Shown here: piece by piece, positions 24,236 through 35,920 of the stretch
How positions within the stretch are numbered: the stretch's first letter is position 1
Layout: each line of letters opens with the position of its first letter
Source: Hanleya hanleyi
Lineage: Eukaryota > Mollusca > Polyplacophora > Lepidopleurida > Hanleyidae
Assembly (NCBI GenBank): GCA_036873755.1
Contig: JAVTVY010037024.1
Coordinates: forward strand, 62,001-126,000
DNA length: 64,000 nucleotides
Direction of reading: 5' to 3'
Notes under the pieces: generated by a model
Told to the model about the DNA's origin: nothing
The model's database searches: none
What the model saw: only the letters and a program-made list of their open reading frames with translations
Position numbers and translations under genes: made by a program

Positions 24236-24769
24236 AGGAATTGTTTAAGCTAAAAGTAAGGTTGGTGCCAAACGGTAATTGCTCATCTGAGTCCGAGAAT
24301 TAAATGTCAACTATATTCGGACGGCCGCAGTAGGTACATATTGCATGGATACTGGCCCAAGCCTCATCCCATTATTTCGAGCAGAAACCACATATAAACA
24401 ATGGACAGTATTTTTGTCATCCACACAGATTCGTGATTAGTGAAATAATTTTTCACACTCACTGAATCTATAACATATTACACTGATAAAATCAGCAAAA
24501 TATCACAACAAAATGGTACATATATATATAATATCCCATATAAAGTTAATATTCACTAGCTTATACTCATCTGAAGGACCAAAGGAAACGGTAACTATTT
24601 CGCCTAATAAATACCGTTCTGTTGGAGTAGTTTGCTTAAGCAGGCTCTCATTCTGAAAAAAAACTTATTGCGAATTTTTTTTTATAAAGTATTATGCAAA
24701 AATGGTGGGTATTCAAGTCATTTTATACAGCATGTGTTATAGGAATACAGTACTATTATTTAACACAAA

Positions 24770-24990
24770 TTCCACTGACTTTCTGGCCCGGGGAGGGGGG
24801 GACTTTACGCTCTCCCTCCCCTTGGTTTTTTGCTTCCATCTCCGGAACGACAAAAAGGAGAGCTGAAACTCCGTGACTTTTTAGATTATCATATTAGGGT
24901 CATTTTGAGCCTATTTGCATGACACCCCGCGCAGAGGATCATTGGTAAATTCAGAATGGCGACCATCGCTTGACCCGTACTCAAGATTGA
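24770..24990 (+). mobile_element. piggyBac-like MITE family, copy d (5' part only)
   Basis: Carries the family's 5' half: GGCCCGGGGAGGGGG, CTCCGGAACGACAAAAAG, CCGTGACTTTTTAGATTATC, GAGCCTATTTGCATGAC and GAGGATCATTGGTAAATTC. It stops at ATGGCGACCATCG; the TGACGTCA part and the 3' end are missing. Confidence 0.6.
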
Positions 24991-25359
24991 CCCATTTCTG
25001 GCATGTTGCAACGTACGGGCTGCAGTAATAAAAACAGAAGTACCAATAGCATGAATATCTGATTTAAATTTATTATCATCAAACAGTACAACATCTGGTG
25101 GGGGGGGGGGCACAAACATACTTGTGCTCCCTCCTCCCTCGGCTCCACCGCTTCCGAAGCCTCTGATTCCGCGACCTATTATAAATATGTCTGAATTGTT
25201 AACTTGCGGGAACGTGATTATTGACAAATATTGACAAAGAGAAACTGCATCTATGGGTTTAAATGTATCTCCCACGCTAATTCCTCTCCAACATATATGT
25301 ACTCTCAAAGTTGGAACACCTGTACACATGTAAATACCGTTACAAGGCAAGCGAATCAA
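24889..25359 (-). other. Unidentified 156-codon open frame, glycine/proline-rich middle
   Basis: An open frame on the minus strand. Its last third overlaps MITE copy d and cannot be native coding sequence. The upstream part (about 25000-25359) contains IIGRGIRGFGSGGAEGGG followed by a poly-proline run from a homopolymer G tract, then DVVLFDDNKFKSDIHAIGTS. No family is recognised. No splice site or start context clearly supports it. It may be an old exon or transposon fragment, or chance. Confidence 0.2.
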
Positions 25360-25558
25360 AGAAAAGAAGTCCTCGTGTGAGACACAGAGCCAGTGTGTAA
25401 GTTAGTTACAACCTTCTAGGTCGGCGTCCAAGCAGAATGAATACTCAGCTTGGGTGTTGAACTCCTCGAGTCATTCATCTAAAGCACAACCGTCTCAGAC
25501 GATAACTATTACATATTGGCGTGTGTGCGAAAGTTTTTTAAATGGAGGCATCTGGACG

Positions 25559-25566
25559 ACAACCGG
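25559..25566 (+). repeat. LINE target-site duplication, left copy
   Basis: ACAACCGG lies directly before the LINE tail and again at 28015-28022 after its truncated 5' end. The empty paralogous site at 2999-3006 reads ACAACCAG. The duplication may be slightly longer, since the preceding bases are similar but not identical. Confidence 0.7.
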
Positions 25567-28014
25567 TCAGTCAGTCAGTCAGTCAGTCAGTCAGTTTTGA
25601 ATTTGGATGGCGCATGCAATCCGTTAGGATTATGCGCGCCAGTATCATTGCATTGAGTTGTTTAAAAAATAAAACTGATTTTAAAAACACAATAAAAAGT
25701 GTTAAAAACGGTGGGTTAAAAAAGCAACGGGGGAAATATATTGAGAAAAAATAGACAGATGTCTGTATAAATAGCTCAAGTGTCATTATAGACTAAAGAA
25801 AATTATATATAATAGACTAGATATTGATTTAAATATGCTATTAAGAAACAACACATAGGAAAACCAGACTCCAAAGGCGTTATTTATAGACATAAAAGGA
25901 AGAGGAAATAATCAGATCAACAACCATAATATAATACACCAACGACCCTATTTATAAAATAATATAAAACTGAATTAAAAAGGCCAATATAGTACATGCA
26001 TATTTCGTTTTTGACAACATTAAACTCGATATATAATTTAGATGAACAGGTGGATAATTTAAAACAATAATTGATATAATATTCATACTCCTCCCAAGAA
26101 ATACCGCGAATGAGGACCACCAATGGTATCCTCAATCACTAATATCCAATCAGAAGGAGCAAGGATATCATTTAAAATGTGCTCTTTTAATCGAGCAGAG
26201 ATAATTGTAAACCACCAATAAGAAAATATATATTAAATTGTTATCATCTAATATTCCTCAGTTCATTTTTGTAAATTTAAAATTATATGCATGTACCATT
26301 AGAGTAACCTAGACTAGATATTAAACTCTATAACAGAATGGTAAAATCAATATAAAAATCTGCGGGTGTCTAGTATAAAGAAATAGTTGGAAAAAAAACT
26401 TTCACTAAAATCTCTTAGAACGTATCATAAATCTAGACACTGCCGCAAACACTTTATCCCTGTTTTTAGGAGGATTCAACATAGAATCAAAAGTTGGATT
26501 AAAATCACCAGCCAGTATAAGTTCATCAAAAAGTAATTGTCGTTGGTTTACATACCGAGTACAATTAAGTAAAAAATGACTAATAGTCTCTTCTAGATCA
26601 CATGAGTCACATAAACCATTATCATGAATGTTTCGCTTATGAAGATAAGAATTGAGTGGAATGTGACCAACTAAAAGTCGAAACATGAGTACTTCAGCCC
26701 AACGTGACTGTAAATTTAATACACCACCTTTAATGGAAGGTTGAAATCTATAATAAAATCGACCTTTATCCGAATTATCCCAAAGATCTTGCCATAACGA
26801 ATTAAAATGGGGATATAAACAAGACATTGCTTCTGATAAGGTAAGGCCGATATCAATTGACACAGTGTCGAATGACCGTGCTTGGTTGGCAAGATGGTCT
26901 GCCAATTCATTGCCTTGTATTCCTGCATGCCCAGCTATCCATGCCAAGTAAACATTAATATTATTAACTTGCATATCAGAGAGAATATGTAATATTTCAT
27001 ATATTATACCAGAGGACTGATTCCAAGTAAAATTGAGTAAGGCGTGTAAGGCACTTAAAGAGTCAGTTAAAATAACCGCTCTGGATATACGGACTTCTTT
27101 AATAAAATTGATAGCCATCAGAATGGCAATTACCTCACCAGTAAAAACTGACACATGATCAGTAAGTCTAAAATGATTTATTATATTTAAGTTCTGGAAT
27201 ACAGAACGCAGCTCCTACTTTACCACTGTCGGGGCATTTAGAAGCATCGGTATAAACCTGGCAGTACTCGCTCCAGTTAGACTGGATATAATCGCGAGTA
27301 CTGCCAGTTACAATGTGTGGAGGATCAGATTTCTTAATTTGTTCACTCAAGTCAGTATAAACTCTTGGTGTGTTTAAAAACCATGGGGGGTAATTTTGGT
27401 TAAAAGGAGCCTGCATTGTCAAATCATCAGCACGAGTCTCCTGGCACAATTTTAATGAACGAATACTAAAAGGTGCATAACGTCTAACGTTACTTTTTAG
27501 AAATAAATCATCGTACCAAGATGGCTCAGTGGCAACGCTAGCAGAATTTCCGACTTGAGATTTAAGTTTGATGGAATATTTTAAAGTAGATATCTGTCTC
27601 CTAAGAAATAAAGGCATTTCTTTACAAGCAATTTGTAAGGCTAATAAAGGGGTGGAACGAAGAGCTCCCGTGCATATCCGGAGAGCGTGACACTGAATGG
27701 AATCAAGTTTTTGTTTTAATGACTTACAGGCAGAGTCATAGGCAATAGAAGAGTAATCTAATCTGGATCTAATTAGACTTCTATACAACATTAATTGGGT
27801 CTTTTTGTCAGCTCCCCACTTGTGAGAAGACACACACCTCATCAAGTTTATAGCCTTTTGACATTTTGATATGAGTAGGTCAATGTGTTTACCCCAGGTT
27901 AAACGCTTATCAAAGGTGGCTCCTAAATATTTAAATGAGTCCGAGCACTTCAACCTGACATCATTATATAACAATACAAGTGGTTCGGGGAGAAATCTTC
28001 TTGTAAATACTACA
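25567..28014 (-). mobile_element. 5'-truncated RNase H LINE (I-like) with 3' hairpin and TCAG tail
   Basis: A minus-strand LINE inserted into D1 copy B. Its 3' end, on the left, is seven TCAG units (25567-25594), i.e. CTGA repeats in element orientation. Beside it lies a 14-bp imperfect stem-loop (GGCGCATGCAATCC at 25609-25622, loop GTTA, GGATTATGCGCGCC at 25627-25640). About 800 bp of 3' UTR precedes the coding part. The 5' end is truncated within RT at about 28014. Target duplication ACAACCGG flanks it, and the unoccupied site is seen in D1 copy A. Confidence 0.85.
26405..28014 (-). pseudogene. LINE ORF2 remnant: RT thumb, RNase H, CCHC-like tail
   Basis: Reading leftwards from 28014, the frame begins VVVFTRRFLPEPLVLLYNDV. 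It continues through FKYLGATFDKRLTWGKHIDL, SRLDYSSIAYDSACK and LDSIQCHALRICTGALRSTP, the region after the RT catalytic site. RNase H follows with VYTDASK, VSVFTGEVIAI, ILTDSLSALHAL and AWIAGHAGIQGNELADHLAN, so the D-E-D-D acidic residues are present. The tail has CDSCDLEETISHFLLNC. A one-base shift in a T4 run at about 27170 (KYNKSF then stop) splits the frame; otherwise it is intact. It is the same type as the LINE at 1-1358 but a clearly different family. Confidence 0.85.
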
Positions 28015-28329
28015 ACAACCGGGATAAGTTAAGGAGATCTATATCAATAATCAATATATCAATATGAATAATAATAATAATATATTTCACAGAGAAGATT
28101 CGAGTTAATTTATGTCATCTGGATAACTTAAAAACAGCAGACATCGTTTTGTCGACGGCTTGAAGACGGCTTGTCGGACATGCTGTCGCATATTAGGAAA
28201 ATAAAATCCAAAACTTTAACCATATATTCTATCGGAACTCTTCGAGAGAAAAACACAGAAGCATCCTCATTCTGCGGTGTATTTCTGCTCATCGCATAGT
28301 CGCTTAGGAAATGCACACCATAACCTGCA

Positions 28330-28450
28330 TGGCGCATCGCATCGTAACTTCACGTCTTCGCCACTTTGGAACTTCGCATCTTCGCATCACAACTTCGTGC
28401 ATTCGCAACGCAACTTCGCACATCACATCGCAACTTCGCATTTTATCCTT
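28330..28450 (+). repeat. Degenerate TTCGCA/CGCAAC repeat (D1 copy B)
   Basis: Counterpart of 3300-3425, with the words CGCATCGTAACTTC, CTTCGCATCACAACTTC and CGCAACGCAACTTCGC. The open frames at 28277-28561 and 28311-28538 run through it and are not supported as genes. Confidence 0.6.
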
Positions 28451-30998
28451 GATGGATTTCGCATCTGCGCGTTCTTGGATTATATACTATTCCGCCACAT
28501 GTACGATGGCCCTCATAGACTACCACAAGGAACTGTAGACATCGCCAGTATTCGCCGATAAACGTCCCTGTACCGCCCAGTTGGAAAGACATTCCAAAAA
28601 TCGTCTGGCCTTGATATAATAAGGGACTGGGGAGTTTTTAGACAACTATTATTAATATATCGCATAGTGTTGAAATTATTGTATTTGAAAATGTATAACT
28701 ATAATAAGTATTTCTTTCGCGATTTTTTGTTCAACTGTCGACACCAGTTTGATCCAGTGAAACAGCTGGTGTATGGGGAGCTAACCGCTTGGTGGTGCTG
28801 ATGAGAGTGCTGCCCACACATGCGTTGCAATTGGACCCTCCATAAATCTGTTACAAGTGTATATTTGTAAGGCTAAATAAGACAAATGGTTGAATAAAAA
28901 CAAGGAGCCGTGATACTATTTGTGGAAATATCATTCGATTTGTGGGGAAAGGAACGCTTTTCCAAGATTTGGTTCATTAGACAGACTTTCAAGAGTCAAA
29001 TATTCTTTAGTTCTTGAGAAATATGAAACAAAAATGAGCAGTCACCATGCTTTTTTTCAAATGGCAGCATTATAACAGATAAAGGCATCCTGTTTCAGCC
29101 CTATGCAGTGGGGAATGGTAATAGAAGCGGTAAAACCTTTTCGTCGGGTATATTTCACATTGAAGCGGGTAGGAATAGGCATGACGAGGCAGATATAAAT
29201 ATTTTGTTTACTTTCATTCTTTTGTGAGCTGTCTGGATACCATTATTAGAACATTCAGCCTGTTATGAGAGAAAAAAACCCATGTTTTTCTTCGACTTAA
29301 CAATTAATTACCAAACACAAATTCAACACTCCAACTTGTGGATATGCTGGCCGCAGACATTTATCCAATAGTCACAAAAGGAGCATGGTGAGCACATGCG
29401 CAAGCATCCCATTCCAGTTTCCCCGAATGACTGCCGATATGCCCTGGGTAGCCTCCAGCAATAGGCTCTGCCCATCGCCCTCCCTCATTCCCCCTCCTCG
29501 AAAGAATCCGGGGCAAAGGAAAGCAATGTCAGACCTCTTCCCAGGTAACCAGGACAGAGTTCCACCTATCTATAGTGAAGGGCTGGGGTAGTCTGCCCGA
29601 TGACCTCGGACAGACAGAATACCCCATGCGGGAAGTATACAAGCCGCAAGACTCCGCTATCTCCACCAATTGAGATACATGTAACGCACCAATTTAGATT
29701 TCATTGTGATATCTTTGGGTCGATATTCCAAGTATCGGGGACGATCACGAGTCTTTCCACTTTCACGCCGGCTCCTTGCTTGCTGAAAGAAACTGACCAC
29801 CTGAAGGCACTTCAAGTTAGACACATTACTTCCCCATTTGACTGAGGATAAAGCAATTTTATTTTATTTCTTTCTGTATTTACCACCAATATTTAATTCA
29901 TCCTCAGTCATACCACATCAACCAGCAGTCGTACAAGGGACATATACGCGGCGGAAGGAATACCCACAAAGCAGAGGGTTTTCTGTAGGCGGAAGCACTT
30001 AACAACGGGACAAGATTGCTTGTTGAATCGACAAAGTCACTGAGTATGTGTAGAATTGCGCACTGCAATGCAAAGCCTTAATAGCTTTAACAGGGCATAG
30101 GCTGGACAAAAAACAAGCTTGGCCTGTAGTCGATACTGGTTTGTTTTTGGATACCAAAAGGCCTAAGTCTAGCCGGGTTGGCCGAAGTGTAATATTTGAA
30201 ATTGAAAAATTTCAATAAATATGCAGTCTTAGAACGAATTGCCTCAAAAGTTGACGGGCATATTGGGAGGGCCCACAATATTTCCGGAGTATATCTCAGA
30301 TTATAGGGGCCTATCTCTTCAACTATAAACACGGCGAAAACCTTCCGTTAGCTCCTTCATCATAGGTATACAGTGAAATTAAAATACAATCGCATACGGT
30401 CGGGATAACCAGATTGTACGGAATAATTTCATCAATTTTGGCGAACGTACGCCAATTCCGCGCCTCACCCAAAAACAAGACACACTCGTGTTTGGGTGCG
30501 ACTTCGGACAAAGGCCGCCGGACTATTACGGGAAAACGGGAAGGATTCATACTTTTCTATTGATAATACATATTTATTATTCCTCATGTAAATTCCTCGT
30601 ATTTTCACTGGATGGAAGCCTATCACGTGATGCCCGAAAGCAATAGCACTGTTTCACAGCCCAGCGTTGAACATGATAAATGTTGCACCCTGGCGACGCA
30701 GCTGCTGCACTCTGAGCCTAGAGTTGCCTCCCACTGCGCGCACACCAAACATTTCTCAGACTTCGAAGTGTCGAGTGTTCCGTCACGGTTTTGACGAAGA
30801 AAAACGATGATCCAATAGTAGACGATTTGACGGGAATAAACTTCGTACCCGATGAAAAAATTGTATGTAACAACACCAAGAATTTTGGAGATGTATTTGT
30901 AGGAGGGGTCCCTCTCATTTTTTCAGTGATAAAACGCGTCAGGATTTATCGTAGTAGGTGTAACAGTCAATCCAATTATTGTATATCGAACATTCGGT

Positions 30999-31147
30999 AT
31001 AATAATACAAAAATTGCATGTTGTAGAGTGGGACACGACGATTTGTCAGCTCTCGAAAGATGATTTGTTCGCTCGTTGTACATCAGCTTTCTCGCGATGA
31101 CAAATCGTCGTCCCACTCTATAACATACAATATTTGTATAATGTGCA
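30999..31147. repeat. Hairpin-forming inverted repeat (D1 copy B)
   Basis: Counterpart of 5969-6114. The left arm has TTGTAGAGTGGGACACGACG and ATTTGTCAGCTC. The right arm has GATGACAAATCGTCG and TCCCACTCTATAACAT. Several differences between the copies fall in both arms, so the two arms have changed partly in concert. Confidence 0.6.
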
Positions 31148-31998
31148 ATGAAGATCAACAACAAAAACATACAAAATCAATGTTTTATTAACATATTTTC
31201 ATTTCAGCCTCCAACCAACAATTTACATGCTGTCTCTGGTACTACTTCTGAATCTAAAGTTTTTGATCCGAGTGAAGTTCTTTACATTGCTCTGTGAATT
31301 CTTCGATCCATTTTCGGTAACCGTCATCTCAGGAGCTCAAAATCGCTCGTCATAGTCAGTTTTCAGTGACTTCACAAGCACGTAGGCTACCACATGCTAA
31401 TTTTCAAGATATTTTTTCTTTTTCACCAAAGAAAAATATTTTTCAGGAATATAAACACCCGTGGAATCCCTTTATATTGAGGTTAAGGTACGAAATGTGG
31501 CAGATTTGAATATGTTTTGGAAGGGGAGAGTCAAATATGATAAGAAATTCGGCAAACATTTCGACAACAACATCGAAAGATCGTGATTTTGTAAAAAATC
31601 TTAATAATCAAAGTGTATTCTTTCTGTACATGTATTTCATCTTGATGGTCACCAATATATATCTGTGGAAGGGAATTCTTTTCTATATCAAGTACATACA
31701 ATTTAGAAAATCTAGAGATCAAAAAATTATTGCTTTCAACATTGGGTTGAACTTCCGAGATTTTATAATTTGGGTCCAGCCAACTTCACTGGTCGCAAAT
31801 AATTTATGTCATTCAACCCGAACTAAATTTAAGGCAGTCGGAGGTACACGATCTTCTACAGGAAATGATGATGTAAGTTACGATAAGTTGAGTATTTTTT
31901 TTTTAAAATAGCCATTTAAAAAAGGAGGCTCATTGTTTTTGAATTTTCTTATTAAAATTCAAATATCTTCACAATCTACATATTTACAGTGAACCCAT

Positions 31999-32283
31999 TT
32001 ATATATTTGAAATCCTTAAGAAAAGTGCTTCCAACAAATATATGCATTTATCATAGCTATCAGGCATACGTTTAGCTGTATAAAGACAAATTCTAGAGGC
32101 TGTGTAAAAGTGTCTGCTGGATGGCTCTTTATCCTTAAAGCTGTCAGCTTCTGCAGCATGAAACAAAGTTACGACTTCAATAAGCATTATTACATTGATA
32201 ACTTTAGATGGTGACACTCCCACTGAACTCACTGTAGTGATGCTGCAAGAAATGCTTCGGTTCTTATCATATATGTGGTCCAA
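31999..32283 (-). other. Unidentified 94-codon open frame
   Basis: A minus-strand frame reading SVGVSPSKVINVIMLIEVVT, then EADSFKDKEPSSRHFYTASR and MPDSYDKCIYLLEALF. The composition is protein-like, with little low complexity, and it lies just outside the D1 duplication. It could be an exon or transposon fragment. I recognise no family and see no decisive splice sites. Confidence 0.25.
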
Positions 32284-32534
32284 CTAAACAAAGTAAAACA
32301 AGTTGATGAAGTAAATGAATGAAGAGATATCATCGTCAAGATTTTTCGCCTATGATATATTATATCGCAGTAAAGAAAAGGTATATCAGTCTACTTTCCA
32401 CCTTTCTATTCGTTTGGAACCAGCTCGTCGCCCAGCGACATCACGTGAGAAAGTGTGGTACATGTATGTCGCTCAATGGTTTATACTTCATTTAAGGATC
32501 ACGAGACAATGCATAAGTCTACTGACTTGAATTT

Positions 32535-32785
32535 GTCTAGACTCATGACTTTTTGTATCTAATACCGCTTATGCCGATGCTAGGGGCCATTTGTCATGTC
32601 ATTCAAGTTGCCACATGAACAGGTACAATAAAAGCGTACCTGAGATACAACACATATCACGAATCGTCAGATTCTTGGTATGTGCTATATAATAGGTTAA
32701 CCAGAAGACTATACTGTGAAGTCATGTGGCTCTATCAGTATGTCGGCACCTCTTCCCACTTCCCTTATATGTGTTGTAAGTTTTA
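32535..32785 (-). repeat. Dispersed repeat family R, copy (reverse orientation)
   Basis: Contains GTTGCCACATGAACAGGTAC, AGCGTACCTGAGATACAACA and CATATCACGAATCGTCAGAT, the reverse complement of words at 20515-20800. It forms a direct repeat with 33000-33300, about 500 bp downstream. Confidence 0.65.
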
Positions 32786-32999
32786 CCTGTATATGGCGAG
32801 ATTCTGCTGGTGGACGTTTCGTCCCCGAGGCCCGCCCCCTGTACAGACCTTTTGGTTTTTGATATATGTTGAAATTGTTTGAAGTTGATGCTGGGTCGAC
32901 AGCGGGCCTTACAGACTAGTCTTCTGTGTTAAATGCCGTCATTTTCATCTGACGACAATACAGCTCACCAATCCGCAGTGTACGAGTTGTGACGGCGAC

Positions 33000-33300
33000 A
33001 CAGTTCAACAATTACCAATATACGAGTTGTCAGAGCATTCCCATCATAGCTCTCTAGATTTGTATCTAATACGGATTATGCCGGTGCTAGGGGTCGTGTG
33101 GTCATGTCATCCAAGTTGCCACATGAACAGGTACAATGAAAGCGTACCTGAGGTACAACACATATCACGAATCGTTAGATTCTTGGTATGTGCTTTAGAA
33201 TAGGTTAACCAGAAGACTGTACTGTGAAGTCATGTGGCCCTGTCAGTATGTCGGCGCCTCTTCCCAGGCCACTTCCCTTATATGTGTTGTAATTTCAGTC
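33000..33300 (-). repeat. Dispersed repeat family R, second nearby copy
   Basis: Begins ACAATTACCAATATACGAGT and continues TATGCCGGTGCTAGGGG and GTTGCCACATGAACAGGTAC to CCCTTATATGTGTTGTAA. This copy extends further into the family than 32535-32785 and ends about 200 bp before exon 2 of the transporter. Confidence 0.65.
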
Positions 33301-33497
33301 ACACAATCTATATATGCTTACATGAAGTATCTACCCGCTCAATATGGTGAACACTGTCAACAGTGGTGACCACTTTGGCAGATATATCAGAATAATATAT
33401 GTTTGCTGATCTCTGATGCAACGTTGGAAAAAACACGTGATGAGTGCAGAGAGAGGTATTTTATGTCTAACATTACTATTTTGTATTCTGTTTTCAG

Positions 33498-33704
33498 TAG
33501 AGGCTGTGGCTTCTGCAAACTCTGCTGCTCTTTGTACGGCGGTATTAGGCACGATGATCCTGGGGATGCTGGGTTACAAAATCATGTATACGGTTGTCTT
33601 CTTAACTATTGTACCAGGATACCTTCTCTTGTGGCTGTCTGTTACTTATCGGGATTTCTTCAGGAGTTGGCCAAGTTTGGTGTGCCTGTTTCAGTTCATC
33701 ACTT
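33498..33704 (+). CDS. Exon 2 of the MFS (nodulin/NFD4-like) transporter
   Basis: A 207-bp exon between the acceptor CTGTTTTCAG (ending 33497) and the donor GTAAGT (from 33705). It begins with TA, which completes the G of exon 1 to a Val codon, and ends in phase 1. The peptide EAVASANSAALCTAVLGTMI, then LGMLGYKIMYTVVFLTIVPG and YLLLWLSVTYRDFF, contains about two hydrophobic helices (TM2-TM3) and ends SLVCLFQFIT. The matching phases on both sides and the consensus splice signals are the main support. The frame is also open upstream to 33416, but that part lies before the acceptor and is probably intron. Confidence 0.65.
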
Positions 33705-34044
33705 GTAAGTGTTCATGTAACATGACTTCTCTTAGATGTTATTTGCACATAGAGGATAAAAGTAGCAAATGGCAGAGAGAGACGACAACGTTTTAAGCAT
33801 CCATTCGTTGTCTTTTGGGCTTATCCAGGCCACCCGACAAGCGTCCAACGTTCGAAATTATGTTTTTTTTGCCTAGGTAACACAATTAATTTTGTGATCT
33901 GGTGAAGAACTAAAACTAAAAATTGACCCAGTTTTCGGATTATCTCCATAATAACCCACTTAGCGTGAAATCCCAATGCATATACATGTCTTTCTAACAA
34001 ACGTGAACCTTATAAAGCTTGCTTCAAATTTTCTTTTCTGTTTC

Positions 34045-34555
34045 AAACCTATCTGGTTGGGGGTTGGTGGGGCGGGGTGGGGGGGGGGGTGAATTATGAC
34101 TCCCTTACCAAACTTTATTCCATATCTCCGAAACGACAAAAAGAAAATGAAAGCTGACCCTCCGCGACTTTTTAGTTCATTATATTGGGGTAATTTTGAG
34201 CTATTTGCATAACCCCTCGATTAGAGGATAATGGGTAAATTTAAGATGGTCACAATATGGGAATCGGGATAGTGATATTTTCGTCATTTTCTTCAAAATT
34301 ATTGCTTTTCTTCGATGAAAATTGGACAAAATCAGTTTTATTTTACATCAGACTATTAGTTTCTAATTTATCAACCAGTTTTTGCAATCAAAACACATAA
34401 ATACAAATTTAAAAAATCTGAGCGACAAATCGACCAGAAAATGCCTGTGTTTGAGATGACGTCACTGTGGCGTCATCGAAGCGACCATCACTGACCCAAG
34501 GGTATAGTGTAGGAAGTCTCAGCTCTCTAGCTCAAGGGGTAAGAAAGATATTTAG
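34045..34555 (+). mobile_element. piggyBac-like MITE family, copy e (inside transporter intron 2)
   Basis: Starts ACCTATCTGG, a variant of the CCCTATCTGG terminus, and carries TCCGAAACGACAAAAAG, CCGCGACTTTTTAGTTCATT, TTTACATCAGACTA, GATGACGTCACTGTGGCGTC and AGCTCAAGGGGTAAGAAAG. The right terminus is missing; TCAA occurs at both borders. It lies in the 2.2-kb intron between exons 2 and 3. Confidence 0.6.
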
Positions 34556-35825
34556 TTCAAACACAGTTGCCCCCTGTACTCATTGTGGGGTCCAGGGTCC
34601 CTGATGGCGAAATGATATCATCCACACAAAGTATCAGTCTCCATTTGCTTATTGTGTATAAGATGATTTGATGGACCATTACAAAAGTCCACACCGAAAA
34701 TGACGTCATCAAAACTAAAAATGGTCGATATCTTCCTCGTGACTAGAGGTATGACGGTTTGGTCCTACGATACCTGATGGCATCACATTGTATATCACAT
34801 AATCTCAGATATACCCTTTGACTGCACTGGGGTTTAAATCGCAGAGCGCTTTTTTTTTGCGCGTGGCTCTCGGTCAATATGCGTCATCCACTTGTAAAGC
34901 GAACGGAGTAGATTCAGCATGTCACAGCTAAATCTTTTTATGAGTGCACAGCGTCTGCGCAACTTTTCGTGAATTTCGTGTTTGTTCCAAATCCGAAGTT
35001 TTTAACGTTGGAGAGATAGGCCGAGTTTTGGAAAGCAGTTGATATTTTGTGCAACTGTTAGTAAAGTCGCAAAAATAATCCCATGGGCTATCGCCAGATG
35101 GGCCAAAGAACGGCTCCAGATATTTATTTACCCTGAACACAATTTAGTTTCACAGAAAAAGTCCTTTTTTCGAGATATGACACACTTTCAACCTGGCCAG
35201 AATGTGGCCGTTGTGACCTTCGGGATCTCGCCGCATGCCCAGTTACCCTAGATTTGTAATGGCGAGCTAGACTGTTTAGCATAAAACTTCTTTTTAAAGA
35301 TATCCTGGATACATTTCCCATCTGTATTGTACGTGTAAACATGTTCTCGATCTAATTCGAGCGCAGACAGAAAGCGCATGCGACGTGTCCACTTTATGCA
35401 CAGTGACGTCAGAGGATCTTACCCTGACCTTTAGAAGGTCACAAACTCTGACAATGGGAGAATGCTTGAAAACGAGCGTATGAACGTACTAGCGGATTCA
35501 TACAGCATCGAAACCAGAGTCGGTCTGTATATCGGGAATGGCAAAGTTCTCATAAAACTTTCGTCAGAGGCCACGTTAAACCGAAGGCATGTATTGAGAT
35601 ATATTTTCTAATGATGTCACTATGCCGCCATCCATATTTGAGTTAGTGAAACTAAAATGACTTTTGATTCAGAATTATTTAAATTATCCCATGATTTCCC
35701 AGGTTCTCTATTTGTACCTCTCTGTGCCATCAATTTCAGAACTAGAAAGACAGGTTGTATCATATAGCATAAACATATGTTTATTGTTTTTGTACATTGT
35801 GCTTAATGGATGTAAAATGCAAATA

Positions 35826-35862
35826 AAATTGAATTGAACTGAATTGAATTGAATTATATGCA
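35826..35862 (+). repeat. GAATT-type microsatellite, probable retroposon tail
   Basis: AATTGAATTGAACTGAATTG repeats directly after ATGCAAATAAAATTG. A similar tail-like (AATTC) run lies at 53884-53905. The preceding TGTACATTGTGCTTAATGG looks like a LINE 3' end, but the body is not recognisable. Confidence 0.5.
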
Positions 35863-35920
35863 TAGGCCATTATCCAAATCATCTTGTATCGTGAAATAAT
35901 TTTCCTCATTTCGACTTCAG

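Larger units (their letters stand above)
18248..24605 (+). repeat. Duplicated block D3, copy A
   Basis: From GGATCATTTGAAAAAAACAA at 18248 to about 24605 this block is colinear with 49112-54350 plus 59178-59358. The two copies differ by scattered substitutions, by a 1,021-bp insert in this copy (22592-23612), and by a 4.8-kb LINE insert in the other. It carries exon 1 of the MFS transporter and several MITEs. Open frames at 19461-19721 (-), 19562-19810 and others persist in both copies but have no recognisable domain. Confidence 0.9.
25381..31852 (+). repeat. Duplicated block D1, copy B (split by a LINE)
   Basis: 25381-25566 and 28015-31852 are colinear with 2811-6823; the LINE at 25567-28014 separates them. 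Similarity ends at GGAGGTACACGATC near 31852. Small open frames such as 30612-30794 and 30791-31063 are recognisable in both copies but frameshifted between them, and no domain is seen. Confidence 0.85.
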
